Of a stretch of 64,000 nucleotides of DNA, positions 19,901 through 27,895 are shown piece by piece (within the stretch, counting starts at the first letter, position 1; every line of letters starts with the position of its first letter). The stretch covers positions 62,001 through 126,000 of the forward strand of contig PABI01000123.1 of NCBI GenBank assembly GCA_002699125.1, written 5' to 3'. The translations under genes and the position numbers were made by a program. The DNA comes from Anaerolineaceae bacterium. Its GTDB lineage: Bacteria; Chloroflexota; Anaerolineae; Promineifilales; Promineifilaceae. The notes under the pieces are model-generated. The model did not search any database, was not told where the DNA came from, and saw only the letters and a program-made list of their open reading frames with translations.

Positions 19901-20581
19901 ACCAATCTATCAACTAGCAGCACCTTAGGCAGTGGCACTTTGAACGGTCCCATTGATGGCCATGCCTGTCCAGGTTTTGCGGCCATAACGCTTAATCCGC
20001 CGCTTACTTCTAGCAATATTGGGAATGTATTACTGGTCATGGAAACTGGAGTTCCGGACAACAGCGACACCGCAATTGTTATCGGCGCAACGCCAACGCC
20101 AACGTACACGCCAGGGCCTGGTGGCAGCACGTTCACCTTCAGCAGTGTTGATGACGCCATCGTGCTTGGGCACCGGCCTACCAGCACCTATGGTGGTGCC
20201 ACCATCTTGGGCACAGATGATTCGCCAGACATTCTCAGCTATCTAAAGTTCAATGTAGAGGAGTTGGATGGTTCTGTGGCTTCGGCAACCTTGCGCGTGT
20301 TTGTGACAACGGCCGTAACCCCCTTCAACGTAGCCCAAGTAGCTGATAACGGCTGGTCTCAAGACGGCATCACCTATGACAATGCGCCGACAGTCGGACC
20401 TATCATAAACAGTTCTGGTGCGATTAGCAGCGGTACCTGGGTGGAAATTGACGTGACCAGCACCATCAACGGCGACGGCACCTTTAGCCTGGCCCTGCTG
20501 GCTGATGCCGCGGGACGCAACCTGTTCAGCAGCAGCGAATCCGGCAATGGACCCGAACTAGTTGTGACAACTGGCCCCTAA
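16913..20581 (+). CDS. Secreted protein with two C-terminal DNRLRE/CBM-like beta-sandwich repeats and Thr/Pro linkers
   Basis: Signal peptide MKKAFLVISLFVLLTATVYSG; repeats ADASVLSNRPDNNFGGSQLRLD... and VDDAIVLGHRPTSTYGGATILGTD... Confidence 0.75.
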   Translation: MKKAFLVISLFVLLTATVYSGSMRLQAASPAPQGSTPIDPIFPGVGVITSQTMADGRIATSNQGIFGPQSCVHLGDPYSPLDSPWVPGPYTYTYRIYIPPTYAHDVVRVELFDPDSMNTAVNSLTINRSNIAINNGLEAVSSKTCGSDGGSSSQIQPCLLRTDELNLVSAPPNLDLDQVNPFWFVRIDENRIRNNPTSCGSPGSYTTSANTQTRYSLSYFAQNPDSTIAKIPLVTYFGQTGDGVRDNGDHLTDMRWVSPGADVPFSTVDDPGVTVPATPITTDSFEIDLTSDVPNIMVDPATGARYLYLDVQAMSGSSENGYEIWAGPPDYVNSVPSEVNARNLHILNHPGSHDSQGVEITAVNTLVQNTNFSDPQDIPLAYIGPEAAGLELQIAMYDSDSGAEPPLIFYFDTIAFTPDDGNPLGYDPAQTDWAMAFGVTGQDDPDGVAEGVRCLPGNCNTQWVDPSYQITIPGDLSNCDWQNPTAETCTPFYGGRLMARYDGGFSDTYAWDFGPSNGELPNNSTAGCSAFPIAIHEGARSVSDPANGGINPYPGAGEFSYPSNPPTYESFLNHQDDIPLLNATPGTIYRVQNGLGTGNFSWLVWNTGISASAATLANSLTWPGDATDYTNHGDGGIGIPGSGFSYNVRGYIEPGDPTDQALHIGDWIAGSTGSINSSAVQDVVNGHIDLERTLRLPVWDVISGIGASGRFQTSQFGIFRLIGYSIDQTGGGSWLLLEFLGLDNSCGQLPPDTITTTFNPVADASVLSNRPDNNFGGSQLRLDAAPTVNSYLRFDVQGLTGTVTNATLRLYVQSTSLAGFTAHEVADNSWAEGGITFNNAPAIGAAINGSGATTADSYVEVDVTSYVMGNGLVSLALTTTDTLLLAAQSREGANPPELIVETTAGGPTPTNTPAPPTPTVTASVTATSTATVTASPTPTATITSTPTNSPTPTSTPVDPTPTFTPTPRCDVQFEGNPIAGNNFVLVTGEVDTHVTVTNLSTSSTLGSGTLNGPIDGHACPGFAAITLNPPLTSSNIGNVLLVMETGVPDNSDTAIVIGATPTPTYTPGPGGSTFTFSSVDDAIVLGHRPTSTYGGATILGTDDSPDILSYLKFNVEELDGSVASATLRVFVTTAVTPFNVAQVADNGWSQDGITYDNAPTVGPIINSSGAISSGTWVEIDVTSTINGDGTFSLALLADAAGRNLFSSSESGNGPELVVTTGP

Positions 20582-20601
20582 ATTCAGGACCCATACCATC
20601 G

Positions 20602-20653
20602 AGACTAGAGACTGGAGACCAACCCAATCTCCAATCTCTAGTCTCCAATCTCT
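20602..20653. terminator. Inverted repeat between convergent genes, likely bidirectional terminator
   Basis: GAGACTAGAGA ... TCTCTAGTCTC arms between the secreted protein gene and uvrC. Confidence 0.55.
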
Positions 20654-20657
20654 TCTT

Positions 20658-22532
20658 CTACGCCAGATGGGCCTTGACCGCCTCGGCAACCTCCACCGGA
20701 ATCCCCGGCACCGAAGCAATCTCTTCCATCGTCGCTTTGCGCAAATCATCCAGCGAGCCAAAATGGGTCAGCAGCAGCTTGCGCCGCTTGGGGCCAACGC
20801 CGGGCACGCTGTCCAGAATAGAGGCCACACCTGCCTTAGCCCGTCGCTTGCGGTGGCCCGTATTGGCAAACCGGTGCGCCTCATCCCGCACCCGCTGCAC
20901 CAGATAAAGCCCTTCGGAGCGACGCGGCAGTAAAATGGAGGTCGGCTTCCCCGGTACAAACAGCTCTTCTTCCTGCTTGGCCAGCCCGGCCAGCGGCACC
21001 TCGTTTTCCAAATCAAACTGGCGCAGCACGTCCACGGCCATCGCCAACTGCCCCTTGCCCCCATCCACAATCAGCAAATCGGGCAGCAGCGACCACGCCG
21101 TCTCCTTTTTTTGCTTGCCAATCTGGCTGGGATCGTGCAGTTCGCCGGCCAGCGAATCTTTATACCGCTCAAAGCGGCGCGTCAGCACCTCTTTCATCGC
21201 GCCGTAATCATCGTTGCCCACGGTCATCACGTTGAAGCGCCGATAATCGCTTTTCTTTGGCGCACCCTGGACAAACACCACCATCGAGGCCACCGTCTGC
21301 GCGCCCTGGGTATGGCTGATGTCATAACATTCAATGCGGGCCGGCGGCGCGGGCAAATTAAGCGCCTCGTGCAGCTCAGCCATGGCCGTGACGTGTTTGG
21401 AGCGATCGGCCGCCCACTGCTGCCGGATCGTTTCCAGCGTATCCTGAGCGTTGGTTTTCACCATCTCCACCAACTCTTTCTTCTTACCCCGGGTAGGCAC
21501 CTGGATGGTCACTTTGGTACTGCGCTTGCGCCGCAGCCATTCTTCAATCACCATTGCTTCTGAAACCTGGTTAGGCAGCAGCACCTCACGCGGAATGTGG
21601 GCCGCGTCATCATAAAACTGGGTAACGAATTCGCTCAAGACATCTTCGTCGCTTTCGCCTTCGGTGCCTTCCAGCATGAAATATTCCCGCCCGATGAGCT
21701 TGCCGTAGCGAATGAAGAAGATTTGCACGCAGGCATCCCCCTGCTCGCGAGCAAAGGCAATGACATCCTGGTCCGCATTGGCGGCGGAAATCACTTTTTG
21801 CTTGGAAACAACCAGGTTGATCGCTTTGAGCTGGTCACGGTAATCGGCCGCTTTCTCAAAGTTCAGATCTTCGGCCGCTTTTTCCATTTTGGCCTGCACG
21901 TCCTTGACAATATGTTCCGATTTGCCGCCCAAAAAATCCATCAGCGACTGGATCATGTTACGGTATTGCTGCTGGTTAACCGCACCGATGCACGGCCCGT
22001 TGCACAGCTTGATATCGTAATAGAGGCAGGCGCGCTCATCATTGCCGTCAATCACCCGGTCGCAGGTGAGATAAGGGAAAATTTTGCGCAGCATGTCCAG
22101 CGTTTGGTGCACGGCCCACACGGAAGTGTAGGGGCCAAAATAGCGCGAGCCATCCCGCTCCATGCGCCGGGTAACCGTCACTTTGGGATACGGATCGGCC
22201 CAATGCACCTTGATGTAGGGATAGCGTTTGTCATCCTTGAGGCGGACGTTGTACTTGGGCCGGTGCTTTTTGATGAGCGTGTTTTCCAGCAGCAGCGCTT
22301 CCAGCTCCGATTCAGTAGTGATAATTTCCAGATCGGTGATTTCGCGGCGCAGGCGCTGGGTTTTGATGGAATCGACGTTTTTATGGAAGTAGGAACGAAC
22401 CCGGTTGCGCAGGTTAATCGCTTTGCCCACGTAAATAATGGTGCCGTGTTTATCCTTGTGCAGGTAAACACCGGGCTTGGTGGGCAGCTTTTTCAGGATT
22501 TTTTGTACGTTCTCAGGAGGTGTATACGCCAT
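20658..22532 (-). CDS. uvrC: UvrABC excinuclease subunit C
   Basis: LPTKPGVYLHKDKHGTIIYVGKAINLRNRVRSYF (GIY-YIG), UVR motif, IECYDISHTQG, C-terminal HhH VPGVGPKRRKLLLTHFGSLDDLRKA. Confidence 0.97.
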   Translation of the reverse strand: MAYTPPENVQKILKKLPTKPGVYLHKDKHGTIIYVGKAINLRNRVRSYFHKNVDSIKTQRLRREITDLEIITTESELEALLLENTLIKKHRPKYNVRLKDDKRYPYIKVHWADPYPKVTVTRRMERDGSRYFGPYTSVWAVHQTLDMLRKIFPYLTCDRVIDGNDERACLYYDIKLCNGPCIGAVNQQQYRNMIQSLMDFLGGKSEHIVKDVQAKMEKAAEDLNFEKAADYRDQLKAINLVVSKQKVISAANADQDVIAFAREQGDACVQIFFIRYGKLIGREYFMLEGTEGESDEDVLSEFVTQFYDDAAHIPREVLLPNQVSEAMVIEEWLRRKRSTKVTIQVPTRGKKKELVEMVKTNAQDTLETIRQQWAADRSKHVTAMAELHEALNLPAPPARIECYDISHTQGAQTVASMVVFVQGAPKKSDYRRFNVMTVGNDDYGAMKEVLTRRFERYKDSLAGELHDPSQIGKQKKETAWSLLPDLLIVDGGKGQLAMAVDVLRQFDLENEVPLAGLAKQEEELFVPGKPTSILLPRRSEGLYLVQRVRDEAHRFANTGHRKRRAKAGVASILDSVPGVGPKRRKLLLTHFGSLDDLRKATMEEIASVPGIPVEVAEAVKAHLA

Positions 22533-22609
22533 GGGCTAATTATAGCTCATTTGAGCGAATCGCAACTTTTACGCACACTGTTTCAGTAGTCAAACTTCTA
22601 AATGAAGTA

Positions 22610-22676
22610 GGACGCGGATTAACGCCGATGAACGCTGATCTTTGTTTTATCTGCGTCATCTGCGTTATCCGCGTCC
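22610..22676. repeat. Intergenic imperfect inverted repeat (GGACGCGGATTAACGC...GCGTTATCCGCGTCC)
   Basis: Arms visible directly upstream of the ECF sigma factor region. Confidence 0.55.
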
Positions 22677-22843
22677 CATTATTCTTTGACTTCTGAAAAG
22701 CCCTGAACTTTTACGGCCGTAAGTTGTACTATTGAGAAAGCGAGTAGTTGGGTAATTAAAGACAAAAAACTTGGCGCGCTTTGCGTCCTTTGCGGTGAAT
22801 TTTATCAATTTTGAACAGTTTGGCTCACTGGCGCATTGTATAG

Positions 22844-23413
22844 GTGATGAACGTCATGACAATCAATCTCGATTACCTGCTTGAACGTAAGCAAGCGACG
22901 GAAGACCAAATTGTGACCTACCTAGTGGCTCACTTCTACGAACCGATGCGCCATCTGGCGCTAACCATTTTGCAAGAGCCGCTGGCCGCCGACGATGTGG
23001 CCCAGGAAACGTTGATCAAAGCAGCCAACCGCATTCACCAATATGAGCCACACACCAATTTGAAGGCGTGGGTGTATCGGATTGGGCTGAATGAGGCGCG
23101 CGGACACTTACGGAAGCAAAAAGCGCGGCAGCGGATGCAGCGCTGGTTTAAACGGGAGACGGAGGTGGATACGGCCGTTCCCTCCCCCGAAACCCAAACC
23201 ATTCAAAACGAACGGGACCAAACGCTGTGGCAGGCTGTGAACCAACTGCCGCAAAAGCACCGGCTGCCCGTCCTGCTGCGCTACAGCCACAATCTTTCTA
23301 CCCAAGAAATTGCCGAAGTTTTACAGCTGCCGCCCGGCACGGTGCGCTCCCGATTGCATTATGCCCACCGGCAGCTGCACCATTTGTTAACCCAAGATAC
23401 GGTGACGTTATGA
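22844..23413 (+). CDS. ECF-type RNA polymerase sigma factor
   Basis: EPLAADDVAQETLIKAANRIHQYEPHTNLKAWVYRIGLNEAR; LPVLLRYSHNLSTQEIAEVLQLPPGTVRSRLHYAHRQL. Confidence 0.93.
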   Translation: MMNVMTINLDYLLERKQATEDQIVTYLVAHFYEPMRHLALTILQEPLAADDVAQETLIKAANRIHQYEPHTNLKAWVYRIGLNEARGHLRKQKARQRMQRWFKRETEVDTAVPSPETQTIQNERDQTLWQAVNQLPQKHRLPVLLRYSHNLSTQEIAEVLQLPPGTVRSRLHYAHRQLHHLLTQDTVTL

Positions 23414-25071
23414 ACGTAACAACTCATAAACAGGTTCGCGCCTGGCTGGAAAGCGAATATGCCTTAGACAGTGAAACAGAAGCGGCCTTGCAGGCCCATC
23501 TGCAAACCTGTACCGACTGCCGCGCCTACGCGGAGATGATCGCCCAGCTCAAAGAAGGGAGCTGGAATCCATTCCCGCGCCAGCGGCTAACCCAGGCAGA
23601 ATCGCAAAAAATTGTGAACCAAATTCGTCCCCAGCTCAGGAGAAACTCTATGACCCAAAAAACCGGCTTCTTTAACCTCTCATCAGCCTTGGGCCTGGTT
23701 GGCCTGCTGGCCATTGTTGGTTTGTTTGCCTTGATGATTGCCCAATTGAACCAAACGGCCGTTGCCCCCGCCGCCCCCTCCACCCAAGCCGAAGCAGCCA
23801 GCTACACCTGGTACGATGGCTGGGAAACCGGCGTCGCCTTCCAGTTCCCCGCCACCTGGACCATTGCCAATTTTGACACAGACGACAGCTCCATTATTAC
23901 CTTTGCCACGCTGCTAAACGAAACGGCCGTTGCCTGTTCCCAATATATGCCTGCAGATGCGAATGCCGGCATCTGGATCGTGCCTTTCGATGAAGCGCTG
24001 CCCCTGACACCCGTGGAATTTCTGGACCGCTTTGTTGAATTTGATGCGGGGAGCGTTCAGGAAACATTACAGGCGGTAACGGTAAACGGCCGTTCCGCCG
24101 CCTACACCCGGAGTGAAGTTCCCTGTGAAGAGCCGTTTAACCAGATCACCATCATGACGGCCGAAACGGACACACACCACGTTTTGTTAAGCACACGCCA
24201 TACTGCAAACGGAGCAGCGGCCGCCCGCACCGAGCTGGAAGCAATTATCACCAGCCTGACCCCTGTCGATTACACCGGCTGGCAGCCGTGGCGGCCCGGC
24301 GAATTTAACTTTACCGTCATGACGCCTGCGGAGTGGAATGTTTTTGATGCCCTTAAATCGCTTGAGCTGACAACCAGTTCGCAGCCCATGTGGAGTTCAT
24401 TTGCCGTGCCGGACCAACCGGCCAACCCCCTGCGCATGCTCATCTTTCACAACCTCAACGGCCAGTTTGGCAATACGCCGCAGGCCGTGGTTGAACAACA
24501 CATTGCCCGGATGGAAGCCGAGTTAACGATGCAGCAAATGGAGCCACCAACTACCCATCCGCTCATCCCTGAGTTGGTAACGGCCGTTTACACCACGGAG
24601 GATACGGCCGTCTTCTTTGGTGCCATTGCCTATCCACACGAATCTATTTCGCTGGACCCCATTGGCGCGATGGCCACCGTGCCGCTGGATCAACTGGACA
24701 GCTTCGGCGACACCTTCGAGCGCGTGCTGCGCAGCCTGAACGGCTACTATTCGGCCATTCCCGGCGTGTCGGTTCGGACGGCGATCACTGGCAGCAACCT
24801 GGTTGGCCCGCCAACGGCTACACCGATTCCCCCAACGGCACCAGCTCCCGATGAGCCAATTTTTGCGACGCCTACGCCAACGGCCGTTGAATTCTCAACC
24901 GACTTAACCGCAACCGCAACACCCTTTCCCCCAACCTTACCAGCACCTGGTGAAGCAACGCCTACACCAACGCCGATTGATTTTTCCACAATCTTGACAC
25001 CGATGACGCCAACGCCGTTCCTGGCCACGCCAACACCGATTCCCTTTCCAACGCCAACGGCCCAACCTTAG
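23410..25071 (+). CDS. Anti-sigma factor with zinc-finger N-terminus, TM and large extracytoplasmic domain
   Basis: ATGA overlap with the sigma gene; HLQTCTDC zf-HC2-type motif; TM LGLVGLLAIVGLFALMIAQL; C-terminal Thr/Pro stalk. Confidence 0.85.
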   Translation: MNVTTHKQVRAWLESEYALDSETEAALQAHLQTCTDCRAYAEMIAQLKEGSWNPFPRQRLTQAESQKIVNQIRPQLRRNSMTQKTGFFNLSSALGLVGLLAIVGLFALMIAQLNQTAVAPAAPSTQAEAASYTWYDGWETGVAFQFPATWTIANFDTDDSSIITFATLLNETAVACSQYMPADANAGIWIVPFDEALPLTPVEFLDRFVEFDAGSVQETLQAVTVNGRSAAYTRSEVPCEEPFNQITIMTAETDTHHVLLSTRHTANGAAAARTELEAIITSLTPVDYTGWQPWRPGEFNFTVMTPAEWNVFDALKSLELTTSSQPMWSSFAVPDQPANPLRMLIFHNLNGQFGNTPQAVVEQHIARMEAELTMQQMEPPTTHPLIPELVTAVYTTEDTAVFFGAIAYPHESISLDPIGAMATVPLDQLDSFGDTFERVLRSLNGYYSAIPGVSVRTAITGSNLVGPPTATPIPPTAPAPDEPIFATPTPTAVEFSTDLTATATPFPPTLPAPGEATPTPTPIDFSTILTPMTPTPFLATPTPIPFPTPTAQP

Positions 25072-25097
25072 TTGCGTCCATGATTGACGCTTCGTCG

Positions 25098-25166
25098 TGT
25101 CATACTCGCGTAGGCGGGTATCCAGTTTATTTACCAGAGTGGATTCCCACATTCGCGGGAGTGACA
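25098..25166. repeat. Dispersed inverted-repeat element, second copy of SRESGNP type
   Basis: TGTCATACTCGCG...GGATTCCCACATTCGCGGGAGTGACA, related to 1476-1565. Confidence 0.55.
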
Positions 25167-25187
25167 ATCAAAAGTGCAAACAAAGTA

Positions 25188-26183
25188 TTAGGGAATACAG
25201 GGCGGCGGGAGGTTTTCAAGCTGCCAGCTGGTTAAAAGTTGCCCGGAAGTGAACAGCTGCGTGGCCAAATTCACCCCCACGTAGCGAAAATGCCAAGGCT
25301 CCCATTTGATGCCGGTAATCTCATACGTGTTGGCCGGGTAGCTGAGGGTGAAGCCGTACAGGTGGGCATTGTTCGTTAGCCAGACGCCTTCGGCCGTGTT
25401 GGCAAAATCAACGTGAAACAGATGATCGATGGCCGGTGAGCCAAAATCAACCGTGGTGCCCAGCTGGTGCTCGCTGTAGCCGGGCCGGGCGCTTAAGATG
25501 GCCACCCGCCCCGGATATTGACTGCTCCACCATTTCCAGGCCAGGGCTTGTTCGCTGTAGCTGCGATAAGCGGAAATGATAGACGGCCGTAACCCAACCT
25601 CGTGCATCGCCCCAATAATCCTTTGCAGCGGATCGATAATCGCCTGCCGGGCAAATAAATCCTGCCCCAGCGTGATGCTGTCGTCGAAATAGTCGGACAA
25701 GGGCACCAGATCCGGCGGGGCATACGTTTCCGGCAGCGAAAATTGCTGGGTCACCATCGCCAGCAGTTCGGTATCCACAATACGGGTTTGGCAAGGAGCC
25801 AGGCCCGCACTGACAGATTCCGGCAGCACCTGGCGCGTGACGGTGGGCCAAAAGGTGGCGGTTGGCTCAATCGTAGCCGTAGGCGTTAGCGCCGCCGTAG
25901 CCGTCCACGCCGGGGTTGGGGTGGTGGTGGCTGTCGGTTCTTCGGTTGGGGCTACGCTGGGTGACGGTGCGACTGTGTTTGTGGGTGGGAGTGTGGCGGA
26001 GGGTACGGCCGTTTCCAGCAACAAGGCAACCGATTCGGCCGTTACAGCATTGCTTAACTTATCCGTCGTCTCACTGCTATCAATGGCAATGGTTGGCACC
26101 AGCGTAGGCGGCACATGTTTCACCGTCAGGCAGGCGCTCAGCAAAAGTGTGACAACCACCAGGAACAAGAGGCGTTTCTTCAT
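25188..26183 (-). CDS. VanY/LdcB-like D,D- (or L,D-) carboxypeptidase lipoprotein
   Basis: Lipobox LLLSAC; ISAYRSYSEQ, GYSEHQLGTTVDFGSP, IKWEPWHFRYVG (M15 metal ligands). Confidence 0.88.
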   Translation of the reverse strand: MKKRLLFLVVVTLLLSACLTVKHVPPTLVPTIAIDSSETTDKLSNAVTAESVALLLETAVPSATLPPTNTVAPSPSVAPTEEPTATTTPTPAWTATAALTPTATIEPTATFWPTVTRQVLPESVSAGLAPCQTRIVDTELLAMVTQQFSLPETYAPPDLVPLSDYFDDSITLGQDLFARQAIIDPLQRIIGAMHEVGLRPSIISAYRSYSEQALAWKWWSSQYPGRVAILSARPGYSEHQLGTTVDFGSPAIDHLFHVDFANTAEGVWLTNNAHLYGFTLSYPANTYEITGIKWEPWHFRYVGVNLATQLFTSGQLLTSWQLENLPPPCIP

Positions 26184-26212
26184 AGCTTAAATCCTTTCAC
26201 CACCATTATGGC

Positions 26213-27877
26213 CTAATTCGCTGGCTCCAGGAAATAAGTGCTGCCGCTTTCCTCAACGCTCCAGCCCACCACTTGAATACGCTCACCGGCCGAGTTGGTA
26301 AACGGTTCGCTGCGGATCTCATACCAAAGCTGCCCATCATTGCATTCTGGCCCGCCGATAATGTCTACTACGCGGCCCGGCAGCAAGGTGTTTTCCACAC
26401 CAAAGTTTGTGCCTGGCCCTGTGCGCACATTGATTTGATAGTTGACCACTCGGGCTTGGTCCCCTACTGAAAGCCGCGTAGGCAAAGCACCAACACAGAC
26501 AACCATGGTAGGCGTGGCTGAGGGCAAACTGGTACCGGTAGCAGTCGGTGGCTCTGTGGGCATTAAGGTCGGCTCAAATGTAATAGTGGCCGATGGTGGC
26601 GGTAATGTTGGCTCGGTTTCATCCGGTGCAGGTTCAGGTGTTGCGTCCTCATCAGCATCATTGACGGCAATCAGTTCCGGTTCTGGTTCAGGCAGATCGG
26701 TGATGGCAGCTTCTGGGGCTGTGGTGGGTACAGCCTGCCCTGAGCGGCTCAACTCTGTTGCGCTTGTCGCAGGGGCCGTATCCTCCACAACAGACGGCTC
26801 AGCCGTATCATCTGGTCGCAAAAACGTAACAGCCGCCAACCCACCCACTAAAATAATCACCGAAATAATAACCCAAAGGGGAATGCGCCTGCCGGCAGGC
26901 TGATCCGCTATGTGCGGCAGGCTTGTTCGGGCAGTGGAAGCCACGCGCAAGGTGCCGCCCCGGCTGATAAGACTGCCATCGTCCAAACGGGTGAGCACCT
27001 GGGTAGCCTGTGGATTGGGGCCAAAACCACCTTCGGCGGCAATGGCCCGATCAATGGCAGCCACCAACGCATCAGCCGTTTGGAAGCGCTGCTCCGGCTC
27101 TTTTTTGAGCAAGGTTTCCACAATCGACAGGGTTTGCGGGGTCAGGTCCGGGCGCAGGCGATGCAGCGGTACCGGCTCTTCGTGAACGTGTTTGTACATG
27201 ATCGCCGTAATATCTTCGGCGTCAAACGGCCGATTTCCGGCAAACAGTTCATAGAAGATAATGCCCAGGGAGTAGAGGTCGGAACGGCCGTCCAGTGGCA
27301 AACCGCGAAACTGCTCCGGCGACATGTACGCTGGCGTGCCGACAAAGCCGCCCGTATGCGTCAATTTGGCCCCACTTTGCACCGCGGCAATGCCCAAATC
27401 CACCAACACCGGCGTGCCATCGGGCCGGATCAAAATATTGCCCGGCTTCAAATCACGGTGAATAACTTGGGCCTGGTGGGCAATGCCCAAAGCAACAGCC
27501 AGCTGGCGCATGATGTTCAACACCTGCTCCGTCGTCAGCAATTTATTGCGCTCGGCCAGCTCCTCCAGCTTCTCCCGCAGCGACCCGCCGGGGATGTACT
27601 GCATGGCAATGTACGGCTGGCCCAGCGGCGTTTGCCCGGTGCTGTATACCTGCACAATGTTGGGATGATCCAGCCGGGCCACCGTGCGCGCCTCACGCCG
27701 AAAGCGGCGCACAAACTGGTCATCTGTGGCCAGCGTATCCAGCATCACCTTAAAGGCCACATGGCGCTCTAAATCTTCATCCTTAGCTAGATAGACATCG
27801 GCCATGCCGCCCCGAGCAACGTGCTGCTCAATTTTGTACTGGTCTATTTTGTGTCCAAGGAGTCGTTCGGTGTCCAT
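26213..27877 (-). CDS. Ser/Thr protein kinase with TM and extracellular SH3b-like domain
   Basis: VIHRDLKPGNIL, VDLGIAAV, GTPAYMSPEQ; TM IPLWVIISVIILVGGLAAVTFL; C-terminal QINVRTGPGTNFGVENTLLPGRVVDIIG. Confidence 0.93.
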   Translation of the reverse strand: MDTERLLGHKIDQYKIEQHVARGGMADVYLAKDEDLERHVAFKVMLDTLATDDQFVRRFRREARTVARLDHPNIVQVYSTGQTPLGQPYIAMQYIPGGSLREKLEELAERNKLLTTEQVLNIMRQLAVALGIAHQAQVIHRDLKPGNILIRPDGTPVLVDLGIAAVQSGAKLTHTGGFVGTPAYMSPEQFRGLPLDGRSDLYSLGIIFYELFAGNRPFDAEDITAIMYKHVHEEPVPLHRLRPDLTPQTLSIVETLLKKEPEQRFQTADALVAAIDRAIAAEGGFGPNPQATQVLTRLDDGSLISRGGTLRVASTARTSLPHIADQPAGRRIPLWVIISVIILVGGLAAVTFLRPDDTAEPSVVEDTAPATSATELSRSGQAVPTTAPEAAITDLPEPEPELIAVNDADEDATPEPAPDETEPTLPPPSATITFEPTLMPTEPPTATGTSLPSATPTMVVCVGALPTRLSVGDQARVVNYQINVRTGPGTNFGVENTLLPGRVVDIIGGPECNDGQLWYEIRSEPFTNSAGERIQVVGWSVEESGSTYFLEPAN

Positions 27878-27895
27878 GTTTGCCTCTTGTCTGTG

